Source of the DNA: RH-AL1 sp965198485
Lineage (GTDB): Bacteria; Pseudomonadota; Alphaproteobacteria; Rhizobiales; Beijerinckiaceae
Assembly (NCBI GenBank): GCA_965198485.1
Contig: CBDAPQ010000005.1
Location: forward strand, 1,116,001 to 1,180,000
Direction: 5' to 3'
DNA: 64,000 nucleotides
Position 1 is the stretch's first letter. Every line of letters starts with the position of its first letter. Shown here one piece after another: positions 43,365-51,633 of this stretch. The translations under genes were made by a program, and so were the position numbers. The notes under the pieces are model-generated. The model saw nothing but the letters and a program-made list of their open reading frames with translations. It was not told the origin of the DNA and made no database searches.

Positions 43365-43616
43365 GGTGGGGCAGATCCTCCCCGTGAAACGGGGGGAGGG
43401 GGACCATGCGCAGCATGGTGGAGGACGGCCGAGCCTCGCGGCCTCGGAGACGTGCCGGGTCCCCCCTTCTCCCCTTGCGGGAGAAGGTGCCCGAAGGGCG
43501 GATGAGGGGTCGGGAAACGTCGCCGCTCCTCTGTGCCGAAGCCCAACCTCCCAGGATCGAGCGACCCCTCATCCGGCGCTTCGCGCCACCTTCTCCCGCA
43601 AGGGGAGAAGGGAGCT
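43365..43616. repeat. palindromic repeats, families C and B
   Basis: The gap between DUF2163 and DUF2460 holds a family C part (GATCCTCCCC...GGTGGAGGAC, about 43374-43430) followed by a full family B unit (43455-43616): CCTTCTCCCCTTGCGGGAGAAGG, GGCGGATGAGGGGTCGGGAA, then its mirror CGACCCCTCATCCGGCGCTT and ACCTTCTCCCGC. The B unit is shared with 53935-54133. Confidence 0.8.
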
Positions 43617-44223
43617 ACGGCCGGACGCTGCGGAACTTCAGCGAGCCGACCTGCCACAGGCCGGCCATGACGTTCTCGAAATCCTGTTGGTCTTCGAGGA
43701 GGCGGCAGAGGAAGGCGTAGGCGGCGTCGGCGACGATCGTCGCGCCGGCGGGCGGCGCGGCGGCGAAGCTCAGCGTGTTCGGCTGCGCCAGGCTCCAGCC
43801 CGATGTCGGCGCGCCGGCGACGGCGACGTTGGCGAGGTTCGTCGCCCAGCCGACCGGCTCGGTGACGCCGCCGAGCGAGCGCACCACCGGGAAGCTGGTG
43901 GTGACGCCGTCACCGGTGCCGATCGGCTGCGCCGCGACGAAGCAATCCGTCGGGTCGACGTAGAGGAAGGTGTCAAGCTGGCCCTGGCAGGCGAGCACGA
44001 AGCCGAGCAGCCGCTGCAGCGAGCCGGCGCCGAGGCCGCCGCCGAGCGCCCCGCTCGAGGCGAGCGCGTCGAAGGTCAGCTCGAACTCGTAGAGGGTGGC
44101 GGCGTAGAGCGGGCTGCGCACCTCGCGCCCCGACACGTGGCTCGCCACGCGCGTCGAGAAACTCGGGCGCTTGTGCACCGACCAGCCCTGGCCGGGCAGC
44201 GCGGGAAAGGTTTGCGGCACCAC
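43615..44223 (-). CDS. DUF2460 distal tail protein (gp12-like)
   Basis: A 202-residue protein with the DUF2460 pattern: FPALPGQGWSVHKRPSFSTR, HVSGREVRSPLYAATLYEFE, GQLDTFLYVDPTD and WQVGSLKFRSVRP. GTA gp12 is the distal tail protein. The start is a GTG at 44223. It resembles the C-terminal part of the TIM-barrel protein next to it, showing a duplication. Confidence 0.85.
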   Translation of the reverse strand: MVPQTFPALPGQGWSVHKRPSFSTRVASHVSGREVRSPLYAATLYEFELTFDALASSGALGGGLGAGSLQRLLGFVLACQGQLDTFLYVDPTDCFVAAQPIGTGDGVTTSFPVVRSLGGVTEPVGWATNLANVAVAGAPTSGWSLAQPNTLSFAAAPPAGATIVADAAYAFLCRLLEDQQDFENVMAGLWQVGSLKFRSVRP

Positions 44224-44256
44224 GTCGGTTGCTCCTCGATCACTTCGATCTCGTCG

Positions 44257-46452
44257 TCACTGGCCCTTCACCGCGACCAGCCGCAGGCTGCGCATCGCCG
44301 CCAGCATCGCGGCGAACGCCTCGGCATCCAGCTGGTCCTCCGCGAAGCGGCACGGCAGGGTCGCGCCGAGCCCGAGCTCGGCCGGCACCGGCACCGTGAA
44401 GGGCAGGGCGTCGCCGCGCCGCGCCGCGTAGAAGCCGGCGAGCGTGGCGAGGTCGGCGGGCGACAGCACGTCGAAGCTCAGCTCGGCCGCCCACAGCGCC
44501 GCCGCCGCGCGACCGGCGCGGGTTTCGCGGCCGCTGACATGGGGCGCGACGCCGGTCGCGAAGGTGGGGCGCCACACCGCCGTCCAGCCCTGCCCGGCGA
44601 GCGTGGGAAAGGCCGGCAGTGGGCTCGCGCCGGGCGGCAGGTCGGCGCCGGCGGGCGCGACGGCGGGGCCCTTGCCCTCGATCCAGGTGCCGCTGGCCCA
44701 GTTCGGGCCGTCGCCCCAGCCCGGCAAGGTCGGGAAGGCGGGGAACGGCCGCGCGTCCCAGTTCCAGGCGCACAGGAACGCCGTCTGGATCATCGGCACG
44801 CCGCCGGCGCTCGTCGTGTTGTTCCCGTCGAGCGTCCAGTATTCGACGACGCATTCGCGGGCCAGTGCCGCCAGCGCGTCGTCGCGGCGCGGTCGCCAGG
44901 CATCGCCCGGCACCGCGTCCCACGCCGACCAGTACGGCGTGAAGCTCTCGCTGGAGCGCGGATCGTAGAACACGTTGGGCTGGTTGGTGCAGCGGTCCAC
45001 CGAGGGGAAGCCGTACTCCGCTGATGTGATCGACTTCATCTGCGCCACCCAGCGCGAGGGCGCGCCGCGCGGCACGGTGCCGGCGCCATCGCCGGCGTCG
45101 TAGCAGGCGCGATGGGGATTGCCCCACCACCAGCGCAGCTGCTTGGGCGCCAGGATCTGCTGGCCGGCGGCGTAGGGCGTGCGCGCCTGCGCCAGCCGGT
45201 CGCCCTCGGGCAGCGAGACCTGCTGCGCCGAGCCGGCCGGGTCTGGCCCAAGGCCGCGGTTGGTGCCGTCGGCGTAGAACCATGAGAAGTATTGGCCGGT
45301 CTCGATGTTGGCCTTCAGGTAGCTCTTGGAATAGCGGCTCGGCGGCCCCCGGAAACTCCAGCTGGCGGCGTCGAGGCCGCCGTCGCCGCTGGTCCAGTCG
45401 GACAGCGGCAGGTAGTTGTCGAAGGCGACGAGGTCGATCGAGGGACGAGCCCAGAGCTGGTCGAGGTTGGGCCAGAGGCCGCCGGCATCCGCGTGCGTGA
45501 CGCCCATCCAGCTCGACCAATCGGCGGAATAACCGACGAGATTGCGCATTCCCGCCGTGTCGCACGCGATCCCGGCGGCGTCGAACACGCCGCGCACGTC
45601 GTCGGCGAGCTGGCCGAGACCGTCGACGAAGGGATAGTCCCAGCTCGCCGTGCCGTCGGATGCTACCGTTCCGCCGGGCGCCCAGCCCGGCCCGCGGATC
45701 GCCTCGAGCCCGCGCAGCTCGGAGCCGATCAGGAAAAGGTCGACGCCGCCGGCGACGACGCAGAGCTCGGCGTAGTGCAGGATCATGCGGCGCCAAGTCC
45801 AGTCGTTCGCCGCGCCGGCGTAGGCGACGGTGAGGTTGGTCGTGTCGCGCGTGAACTGCGAGGTCGCCGCCGTGCCGAGGAAGCTGGCCACCGCGCTGGT
45901 CGCGGCGGCGGTGCGGTCCGCGCCGGTCAGGCCGATGCGGCCGCGCCAGGGGTAGCCCGGCGCGTCCATCAGCAGGAACGGGTAGAACACGGTGCGCAAG
46001 CCGCGGGCCTTGAGGTCGCGCAGGCAGCGCACCACGCTGGGGTCGGACGGCGTGCCGCCGTAGACGGCGTTGCCGGAGGCATCGCTCGAGAGCGGGATCA
46101 GCCCCGGCGAGGCCTGGGTGAGGCCGGAGCAGCGCCACGGTTCGCTCGTCCACGTGCCGTTCACCAGCGCGTCGGCGCTGCCGCCGGGATAGTTGGTCGC
46201 GGGATGAACCTGGCAGCGCGTCACGTCCGTCGACGAGCCGAACCAGGCCACCACCAGCGACACCGTGGTGCAGCCCGGCAGCTGCTGCTGCAGCTGGTCG
46301 AGCGCGACCTGATAGTCGGTGCGGGCGGTCGGAGCGTTGAGGTTGAGCACCGCCGGCGTAGCGTCGCCGGCATGGGCGGCACGGCGCGGCAGCGTGTCGT
46401 AGACCCACTCGCCGGAGGCCGGCAGCAGGCACACGCCGATGGGGTCGGTCAT
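44257..46452 (-). CDS. GTA TIM-barrel domain protein fused to a DUF2460-like tail
   Basis: A 731-residue protein. The N-terminal 480 residues match the GTA TIM-barrel-like domain: VVAWFGSSTDVTRCQVHPA, VYGGTPSDPSVVRCLRDLKA, GLRTVFYPFLLMDAPGYPW, DLFLIGSELRGLEAIRGPG, AFDNYLPLSDW. Acidic residues there suggest a glycosidase-like site. The last 130 residues (AGQGWTAVWRPTFATGVAPH, VSGRETRAGR) resemble the DUF2460 protein next door. In Rhodobacter GTA the TIM domain belongs to gp15 instead. Confidence 0.85.
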   Translation of the reverse strand: MTDPIGVCLLPASGEWVYDTLPRRAAHAGDATPAVLNLNAPTARTDYQVALDQLQQQLPGCTTVSLVVAWFGSSTDVTRCQVHPATNYPGGSADALVNGTWTSEPWRCSGLTQASPGLIPLSSDASGNAVYGGTPSDPSVVRCLRDLKARGLRTVFYPFLLMDAPGYPWRGRIGLTGADRTAAATSAVASFLGTAATSQFTRDTTNLTVAYAGAANDWTWRRMILHYAELCVVAGGVDLFLIGSELRGLEAIRGPGWAPGGTVASDGTASWDYPFVDGLGQLADDVRGVFDAAGIACDTAGMRNLVGYSADWSSWMGVTHADAGGLWPNLDQLWARPSIDLVAFDNYLPLSDWTSGDGGLDAASWSFRGPPSRYSKSYLKANIETGQYFSWFYADGTNRGLGPDPAGSAQQVSLPEGDRLAQARTPYAAGQQILAPKQLRWWWGNPHRACYDAGDGAGTVPRGAPSRWVAQMKSITSAEYGFPSVDRCTNQPNVFYDPRSSESFTPYWSAWDAVPGDAWRPRRDDALAALARECVVEYWTLDGNNTTSAGGVPMIQTAFLCAWNWDARPFPAFPTLPGWGDGPNWASGTWIEGKGPAVAPAGADLPPGASPLPAFPTLAGQGWTAVWRPTFATGVAPHVSGRETRAGRAAAALWAAELSFDVLSPADLATLAGFYAARRGDALPFTVPVPAELGLGATLPCRFAEDQLDAEAFAAMLAAMRSLRLVAVKGQ

Positions 46453-46464
46453 GGATCAAACCTT

Positions 46465-46580
46465 TGTCATTCCGGGCGGAGCGTCAGCGAAGATCCGGAA
46501 CCGGTACGCCTCGCATCTTCCGGTAAGAGCGAGGCTCACCGGTTCCGGGTTCGCGCATCGCGCGCCCCGGAATGACGGGG
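46465..46580. repeat. long inverted repeat, family A
   Basis: CATTCCGGGCGGAGCG...GGATCCGGAACCGG...CCGGTTCCGGGTTCGCG...GCGCCCCGGAATGACGG between the TIM-barrel and tape measure genes. It is a single family A unit with CATTCCGG ends, related to those at 50100 and 59050. Confidence 0.75.
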
Positions 46581-46583
46581 AGG

Positions 46584-47828
46584 CTACCCCCCAACCTTGC
46601 TCAGCCCGAGGTGCGCGCCCTTGCGCACGCTGTCGTTGATCGCGCCCAGGATCGCCTTGCCGTTGCCGCGCAGGAAGCGCGACACGTCGCGGGCGTCCAT
46701 CGCGGCGACGTGGAAATGGGTCTGGTGCTGCACGTTCACGCCGCCGCCGCCGCGACCGGCGGCGTCGCGCATGGCCTGGGCCGGGGCGGCGGGCACGATC
46801 ATTTCGCCGCGGTGCACCTGCGCCACCATGTCGGCCGGCAGGCTCCAGGCGCCGGCGTCGAACGAGGGCAGCGCGGCGGCGGCGGCCATCACCGTGGCCT
46901 GGCCGGCGACGGCAGGGCCGGCGGCGGCGGGGCCCAGCACCGGCGAGAGAAAGCCGAAGATGCCGGCGAAGGTCTCGGCCGCCGAGGCGAGGATGCTCTT
47001 GCCCACCGCCTCCAGCGTGCTCGCCGCCGAGGTGGCCGCCGCGGTCTCGGTCGCGCCGGTGCGCGCCGCGGTGCCGGCCACCACCGCGGCGGTCTTGGAG
47101 GCCTCGCCGGCCTGGGTCAGCGTCGTTTCCGCGACCACGCCGGCGGCCCAGTCGGCGACGGCGCGGAGGCGCGCCTGGATGAAGCTCTGTACGATCGAGA
47201 GCGCCACGTTGGCGACCGCCTGGCGCAGCGTCTCCTGGCCGCGGATCAGCCCGGTGACCTGGCTCGCGACGCTGGAGCCGACCTGCTCGAAGGATCGTTT
47301 GTAGTCGGCGTAGACCTCGCGCAGGTAGCTGCGCTCGATCTCCTGGCGCTTCAGCGCGGATTGAGCGGCGAGCTCGTCGATCTGGCGCTGCGCGTTGGCG
47401 TAGGCGGTGGCGTTGTCGGCGTAGGTCCCCTGCAGGAACACGAGATGGCGGCGCTCGATGTCCTCGCGCTCGGCCTCCAGCGCGAGCAGCTGCGCGCGCT
47501 CCTCGTCGTGCGAGATCTCCGAGATCTGCGCCTCTTCGCGCACGACGACCTGCTTCTGCTTGACGCCGTCGAGCGCGATGTCGGTCTCGGCGCGGTCGCC
47601 GGCGCGGGCGGCGGCGAGCTCGTCGTCCGAGGCGCCCTTCACCAGCGCGAGGCGCTGGGCGACACCGGCGGCATAGGCCTGGTTCAGGCCGGCGAAGGAG
47701 GTGCCGACCTGCTCGGCACCGCTCTTCATGGCCGAGGCGGCGGCGGCGACGCCGGCCTGGGCTTCGGCGAGGCCGCTCTGCAGGGCGGAGATATCGGCGG
47801 AGAAGACGATGCGGACGTCGTCGGTCAT
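46584..47828 (-). CDS. tail tape measure protein (gp11-like)
   Basis: A 414-residue, Ala-rich helical protein: N-terminal RIVFSADISALQSGLAEAQA, a coiled-coil middle (ALEAEREDIERRHLVFLQG), hydrophobic helices (SFIQARLRAVADWAAGVV) and a C-terminal HRGEMIVPAAPAQAMRDAAG typical of lambda-type tape measures. By the usual 0.15 nm per residue the tail would be near 60 nm, short like that of GTA. The start at 47828 follows the vapC gene. Confidence 0.85.
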   Translation of the reverse strand: MTDDVRIVFSADISALQSGLAEAQAGVAAAASAMKSGAEQVGTSFAGLNQAYAAGVAQRLALVKGASDDELAAARAGDRAETDIALDGVKQKQVVVREEAQISEISHDEERAQLLALEAEREDIERRHLVFLQGTYADNATAYANAQRQIDELAAQSALKRQEIERSYLREVYADYKRSFEQVGSSVASQVTGLIRGQETLRQAVANVALSIVQSFIQARLRAVADWAAGVVAETTLTQAGEASKTAAVVAGTAARTGATETAAATSAASTLEAVGKSILASAAETFAGIFGFLSPVLGPAAAGPAVAGQATVMAAAAALPSFDAGAWSLPADMVAQVHRGEMIVPAAPAQAMRDAAGRGGGGVNVQHQTHFHVAAMDARDVSRFLRGNGKAILGAINDSVRKGAHLGLSKVGG

Positions 47829-47851
47829 GGGACTCTTCGCTGTTCGAGTAT

Positions 47852-48277
47852 TTACGCTAGCAGCTGCGTCGGCACGCCGAGCACCGGGCCGGCCTCGGCA
47901 AGCCGCCGGTCGAGTGTATAGACCGTGGCACCATGGTCCGATGCCACCGCGAGATGAAGGGCATCGCCGGCGCGAAGCCCTAGCCGATGCTGGTCGGCGA
48001 ACCGCGCCGCCGTCCGGAAATGACCTGACATGATCGGCAGCAGCGTAAAACTCTCGACCATCCAACGGCTTGCGATGGCAAGCGCCGCCGCACGTTGCTC
48101 AAGGTCGAATTGTCCTGTTCGCACCTTGAGCGCCATGGCGGAGGACAGCTCCGTCAGATTCCAGTCGCTGATGTAAAGCCTGGTCGCGCGCTGTTCCGCC
48201 AGCCAATCCTGGATGCGCGGGGTCGCAACCTCAGCGGACAGGGCCGCTACAATCACCGACGTGCCGAGGTAGAGCAT
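47852..48277 (-). CDS. VapC-like PIN toxin with lost first Asp
   Basis: A 141-residue PIN domain. The usual N-terminus 'YLDTS' is here MLYLGTSVIVAAL, so the first catalytic Asp is Gly5 (GGC for GAC). Later acidic residues remain: NLTELSSA, RAGDALHLAVA and TLDRRLAE. With one metal-binding Asp gone, ribonuclease activity is probably lost. The start overlaps the vapB stop. It lies between the tape measure and tail assembly genes. Confidence 0.85.
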   Translation of the reverse strand: MLYLGTSVIVAALSAEVATPRIQDWLAEQRATRLYISDWNLTELSSAMALKVRTGQFDLEQRAAALAIASRWMVESFTLLPIMSGHFRTAARFADQHRLGLRAGDALHLAVASDHGATVYTLDRRLAEAGPVLGVPTQLLA

Positions 48278-48519
48278 CAGTAACGATCATCGTCCCGCAT
48301 CGACCGCACCAGGTCAGCGGCGCTTTGGCTCGTTGGCGGCAAGCCGGCCGTGAAGGTCCGAAGGAGAGCGAGATCGATCGGTTTGCGGGGCTCGGTCACC
48401 GCCACGAGGCGGGCGACCGGTTTGCCTCGGCGCGTGATCTCGATCGAACCGCCCGCCTCCACGCGGTCGACGAGTTCGCTCAGACGAGCCTTGGCGTCCG
48501 CCAAGCTGATCGCATCCAT
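48277..48519 (-). CDS. VapB/Phd-type antitoxin
   Basis: An 80-residue antitoxin: MDAISLADAKARLSELVDRV, then SIEITRRGKPVARLVAVTEP, the Phd/YefM DNA-binding fold, and a toxin-binding C-terminus. The start at 48519 has AGGAG 7 bases upstream; an ATG at 48525 is too close to it. It overlaps vapC and appears intact. Confidence 0.85.
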   Translation of the reverse strand: MDAISLADAKARLSELVDRVEAGGSIEITRRGKPVARLVAVTEPRKPIDLALLRTFTAGLPPTSQSAADLVRSMRDDDRY

Positions 48520-48589
48520 TTCCATGCTCCTGACCATGTAGATAGTCATGTAGACGATCTTCCGCTGTTGGCGAAGAGCCTGTCGCGTC

Positions 48590-48802
48590 TCAGCCGCCGA
48601 CTTTCCCGCCCGGCCACCGGCTCATCAGCCCGCCGATGCCGCTGGGGTCGCCCTCGTCGCGGGCCGGCGCCGGCTTGATCCCGTGCACGGCGGCGAGGAT
48701 GGCAGCGGCGCTCGGGTGCTCCCGCCACCAGCGCAGCAACGCCAGCACGTCGCCCATCGGCATGGCGTCGATCGCCTCGGGCGTCCAGCCGCCCTCGGCC
48801 AT
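48590..48802 (-). CDS. phage tail assembly chaperone (gp10.1-like)
   Basis: A 70-residue protein (GWTPEAIDAMPMGDVLALLR, WWREHPSAAAILAAVHGIKP) that matches the small tail assembly chaperone after gp10 in GTA clusters. The start overlaps the gp10 stop by ATGA-type coupling. It helps keep the tape measure soluble during tail assembly. Confidence 0.7.
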   Translation of the reverse strand: MAEGGWTPEAIDAMPMGDVLALLRWWREHPSAAAILAAVHGIKPAPARDEGDPSGIGGLMSRWPGGKVGG

Positions 48803-49140
48803 CAGGCGGGCGTAGAGCGCGGACCAGTCGAGGCGAGCGGCTGGTCCGCCGATGCTTCCCCCGAGGAAGGACCCGCCGGCAGGAAGCCGCCGAGCCGCAG
48901 CACGGCGGCGAGCGCGGTGGCGATCTCGCCGGCGCCGGCCTCGAGGTCGGCCAGCGGCGCCACCGCCTCGGGGTGGTCGCGCCGCAGCGCCACCCGCAGG
49001 ATGGCGACGGCCGCCGCGATCGTGCCGGCGCCGGCTTCTGCGAACAGCATGGGCTCGATCTCCTGCACCTGCGCCACCGTCAAGGGCCGCAGCCGCCAGC
49101 TGGCGCCGCCGAGCGCGATGGTCTCGGGCTGCAGCCGCAT
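48802..49140 (-). CDS. GTA gp10-like tail assembly protein
   Basis: A 112-residue protein: LGGASWRLRPLTVAQVQEIE, AAAVAILRVALRRDHPEAVA and AALAAVLRLGGFLPAG fit the GTA gp10 family. The ATG at 49140 overlaps the major tail stop (TGATG); a GTG at 49143 is in frame. Chaperone role in tail assembly. Confidence 0.75.
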   Translation of the reverse strand: MRLQPETIALGGASWRLRPLTVAQVQEIEPMLFAEAGAGTIAAAVAILRVALRRDHPEAVAPLADLEAGAGEIATALAAVLRLGGFLPAGPSSGEASADQPLASTGPRSTPA

Positions 49141-49877
49141 CACGAGGCCTCCGCGAAGGACCAGGTCATCACCGTGCCGGTCGGGTCGGCGAAGCAGGAG
49201 AAGTCGAACTCGGGGATGACGAAATCCTCGAGCTTGGTCTGCAGCGAAAGCTTCGAGGCGGTGCAGGCGTTGAGCTTCAGCGACACCGCCTGGCCCTGGA
49301 ACGTGGTGAAGAACTGCGCCTGGAAGGTCGGCGTGGTGCCGGTGAGCTGGTTCGTCACCGCGAACTTCTGGCCCGATGTCGCGACGGTGTAGGTGTAGTT
49401 CAGCAGCAGCGCTCGGCCGGCATCCGCGGCGGCGAAGCCGTAGACGCCGGCGGCCAGCGCGTACTGCCCCGCCGAGGGCGAGGCCGCGACCTTGACGAGC
49501 GGCAGGCCGGTGGCGGCGTAGATCACGCCGGCGTCGTCGACGAAGCCGGCGCCGTTGGCCGGCGTTACCGCGTAGGGCGCAGCGGCCGGCACGCCGGCGA
49601 CCTCGGCGAAGGCGGTGGCGAGCTGCCCGGCCTGCGGCTGCGCGCCGTAGAACAGGCTGGCGAAGGCGAGCCCGGAGATGCGCGCCACCTTGGCCTTGCC
49701 GGTGGTCTTCACCGTGCCGCGGGCGATCGCGATCGGGTGCTGGAACTGCCCGTAGAGTTCCTTGACGCTGGCCGCCTCCTCGATCGTCACCTCCTGCACC
49801 AGGCCGAAGTTGATGGGAGTCGCGTTGGCGACGTCGGTGCGCGTGCCGATCAGCACGCCGGAGCCGAAGCTGTACAT
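49140..49877 (-). CDS. major tail tube protein (gp9-like)
   Basis: A 245-residue protein: MYSFGSGVLIGTRTDVANAT, VQEVTIEEAASVKELYGQFQ, VARISGLAFASLFYG, QFFTTFQGQAVSLKLNACTA and FVIPEFDFSCFADPTGTVMT. The pattern fits siphovirus tail tube subunits. An insertion of about 80 residues in the middle (FVDDAGVIYAATGLPLVKV) resembles an immunoglobulin-like or tail-decoration loop. Confidence 0.75.
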   Translation of the reverse strand: MYSFGSGVLIGTRTDVANATPINFGLVQEVTIEEAASVKELYGQFQHPIAIARGTVKTTGKAKVARISGLAFASLFYGAQPQAGQLATAFAEVAGVPAAAPYAVTPANGAGFVDDAGVIYAATGLPLVKVAASPSAGQYALAAGVYGFAAADAGRALLLNYTYTVATSGQKFAVTNQLTGTTPTFQAQFFTTFQGQAVSLKLNACTASKLSLQTKLEDFVIPEFDFSCFADPTGTVMTWSFAEAS

Positions 49878-49892
49878 GGTTTGATGCTCCTC

Positions 49893-50075
49893 TTAAGCGG
49901 CGTCGGCGAGGAAGGCGGCGAGGCGCCGCTTCAGCTCGTCCTTCGCGGCGTGGACGTGGTTCCAGACGTCGGTGGCGCGGGCCACCACGGAGCCGTGGAA
50001 GGCCTCGAAGAACCAGCGCTCGACGAGGGCGTCGAGGTCGTGGGCGGCGGTGTGGGTGTCTTGGGGTTCGGGCAT
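49893..50075 (-). CDS. small phage protein, 60 aa
   Basis: A 60-residue helical protein (LVERWFFEAFHGSVVARATD). It has a strong ribosome-binding site, GGAGGAAAG, before the ATG at 50075 and is 15 bases upstream of the major tail gene. The function is unknown. Confidence 0.55.
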   Translation of the reverse strand: MPEPQDTHTAAHDLDALVERWFFEAFHGSVVARATDVWNHVHAAKDELKRRLAAFLADAA

Positions 50076-50099
50076 GTTCTTTCCTCCATCAAAACTTCA

Positions 50100-50212
50100 G
50101 GACGTCATTTCGGACGCCGCGCAGCGGAGATCCGGAACCAGTGAGCTTCCATCTGCGGGGTCGAGGCGCACCGGTGCCGGGTCCGGCTGCGCCGCCCCCG
50201 GAATGACGAAGG
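50100..50212. repeat. long inverted repeat, family A
   Basis: GTCATTTCGGACGCCGCGCA...GGATCCGGAACC... and ...GGGTCCGGCTGCGCCGCC, CCCCGGAATGACG form an imperfect inverted repeat between the 60-residue protein and DUF3168 genes. Confidence 0.7.
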
Positions 50213-50227
50213 TTCGTGCGGCTGCGA

Positions 50228-50665
50228 CTACGGCAGCACGATCGTGAGAGGCACGACGAGCAGCGCGTCGCCGTCAAGGTCGCCGGGGTCTTTCAGCACG
50301 CGGCCCTCGATGCCGCAGCGCCAAGCGGTGCCGCCCAGCGTGCAGCGGCCGAGCGCGGCGTCGGCTCCGTCGGGTGCCAAAGCACTATCGAGGGCGTCCA
50401 TGATCGCGTTGAGCGTGGCGGCGCCGGGTGCGCCGGCATCGTGGGCGTCGGCGTAGACGAAGAGGCGTAGCGCCAGCGTGCGTTTCGGCGTGCCGGCGGC
50501 GTCGGCGTAGGCCTCGGTGCCGCCCTCGTGGAGGAAGCAGGCCGGGCGCATCGCCGCCGGCACGTCGCTCCACAGCTTCAGCCGGCGCGACGGCGGCGCC
50601 GCCCAGGAATAGGCGGCGGCGAGGCGGGCGAGCAGCGCGGCGACGGCGGGTTCTCTCATGGCCAT
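50228..50665 (-). CDS. DUF3168 family tail protein (gp8-like)
   Basis: A 145-residue protein: AVAALLARLAAAYSWAAPPS, ACFLHEGGTEAYADAAGTPK, RTLALRLFVYADAHDAGAPG and DGDALLVVPLTIVLP. This fits DUF3168, the tail terminator/joining protein next to HK97 gp10-like genes. Starts at 50665 or 50659 are both possible. Confidence 0.75.
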   Translation of the reverse strand: MAMREPAVAALLARLAAAYSWAAPPSRRLKLWSDVPAAMRPACFLHEGGTEAYADAAGTPKRTLALRLFVYADAHDAGAPGAATLNAIMDALDSALAPDGADAALGRCTLGGTAWRCGIEGRVLKDPGDLDGDALLVVPLTIVLP

Positions 50666-50677
50666 AACGTGTCTTTC

Positions 50678-51097
50678 TCAGGCGCCGAGCGCGGCGCGCA
50701 CGGCGTCCTTGAGGCCGCCGGCGATGTCGTCGCGCAGCGCCTCGAGCGCGCCGCCGAGCGGGGCGCGGGCGGGGATCGCCGAGCCCGGATGGTGGACCCG
50801 CGCCGCGAAGCCGCCGGCGAAGGCCAGCGCGCGCGCCTTCACCGGCACGATGTCGTGCGGCGCCGTGGTGCCGCCGTATTCCTGGATCGCGGCATAGGCC
50901 AAGCCGGCGCTGGCGACCGAGACGGTGACGCCGTCGGCATCGGCCGCAAGGTCGGCGACGATGGAGGCCTTCAGCGCACCGGAGCGCGCCTGCAGGACGT
51001 CGCCGGAGAGGTTGGCCTCGACCTTGTCGAGCAGGCGCTGCTGCAAGGCCGCGGCGCGCTCTTGCAGGGCGGCGGCAACTTGATCGGTGGTCGGCAT
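50678..51097 (-). CDS. HK97 gp10-like tail closure protein
   Basis: A 139-residue protein: LQERAAALQQRLLDKVEANL, LQARSGALKASIVADLAADA, YAAIQEYGGTTAPHDIVPVK and ALEALRDDIAGGLKDAV. The 'EYGG..APHDI.P' motif is typical of HK97 gp10-family head-tail joining proteins. It lies next to DUF3168 as in many siphophages. Confidence 0.8.
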   Translation of the reverse strand: MPTTDQVAAALQERAAALQQRLLDKVEANLSGDVLQARSGALKASIVADLAADADGVTVSVASAGLAYAAIQEYGGTTAPHDIVPVKARALAFAGGFAARVHHPGSAIPARAPLGGALEALRDDIAGGLKDAVRAALGA

Positions 51098-51114
51098 GCT
51101 GTAGTCTCCCTCCC

Positions 51115-51336
51115 ATGAGCGAGCTTTTGGACCGTGCCTTCGCCAAGTTGCGCGAACTGCCCTTGGAGCAGCAGGACGCGATCGCGACGTGGCTGATGCA
51201 TGTGGCAGACGATGACTTGCCCGCTGTCATCCTGACCTCGGAAGAAGAGCGGTCCCTCTCGCTTGAGCAGGCGGCGCGTGGAGAGTTCGTGTCGGACGAA
51301 GCCATGCAGCAACTGTGGGCGAAACACGGCCTTTGA
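51115..51336 (+). CDS. ParD-like antitoxin on the opposite strand
   Basis: A 73-residue acidic protein: DRAFAKLRELPLEQQDAIAT, SEEERSLSLEQAARGEFVSD. It is typical of short antitoxins paired with RelE/ParE toxins. It is one of only two reading frames on the plus strand inside the cluster. A ParE-like remnant follows, overlapping by four bases. It appears intact. Confidence 0.7.
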   Translation: MSELLDRAFAKLRELPLEQQDAIATWLMHVADDDLPAVILTSEEERSLSLEQAARGEFVSDEAMQQLWAKHGL

Positions 51337-51622
51337 GGCTGCGCTTCACGCCAGCGGCATCCGCCGACATCGTCGCGAACCTCTCGTTTGTCGAGGAATA
51401 CTCCCCGCAAGGCGCACGCTGAACTGCCGAGCGGCTTGATGCTGCGATCAACATGCTCTTGCTCAACCCTCGGCTGGGCCGGCGAACGAGCAAGTCAGGT
51501 TCCGTCGCCTCGTTCTCGCGAGACAACGCTATCTCGTCTTCTACACGCTGCAAGGTGACGAACTCGTTGTCGTCGGCATTCGACATAGCGCCCGTCGGCC
51601 CGAGACTATGCCCGGCGATTAA
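51333..51622 (+). pseudogene. ParE/RelE-type toxin remnant
   Basis: Starting at TTG 51333 the frame reads RLRFTPAASADIVANLSFVE, then meets a TGA (position about 51421, probably from CGA). TAERLDAAINMLLLNPRLGR continues in frame, and a one-base loss moves the end to another frame, FRRLVLARQRYLVFYTLQGD and ELVVVGIRHSARRPE. Together they form a full ParE pattern, so the toxin is destroyed by a nonsense change and a frameshift. Confidence 0.75.
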
Positions 51623-51633
51623 AGATGCCGCCC

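Noticed and set aside
42085..43616. CRISPR-like array
   Set aside because: Units are long inverted repeats without regular short direct repeats and spacers.
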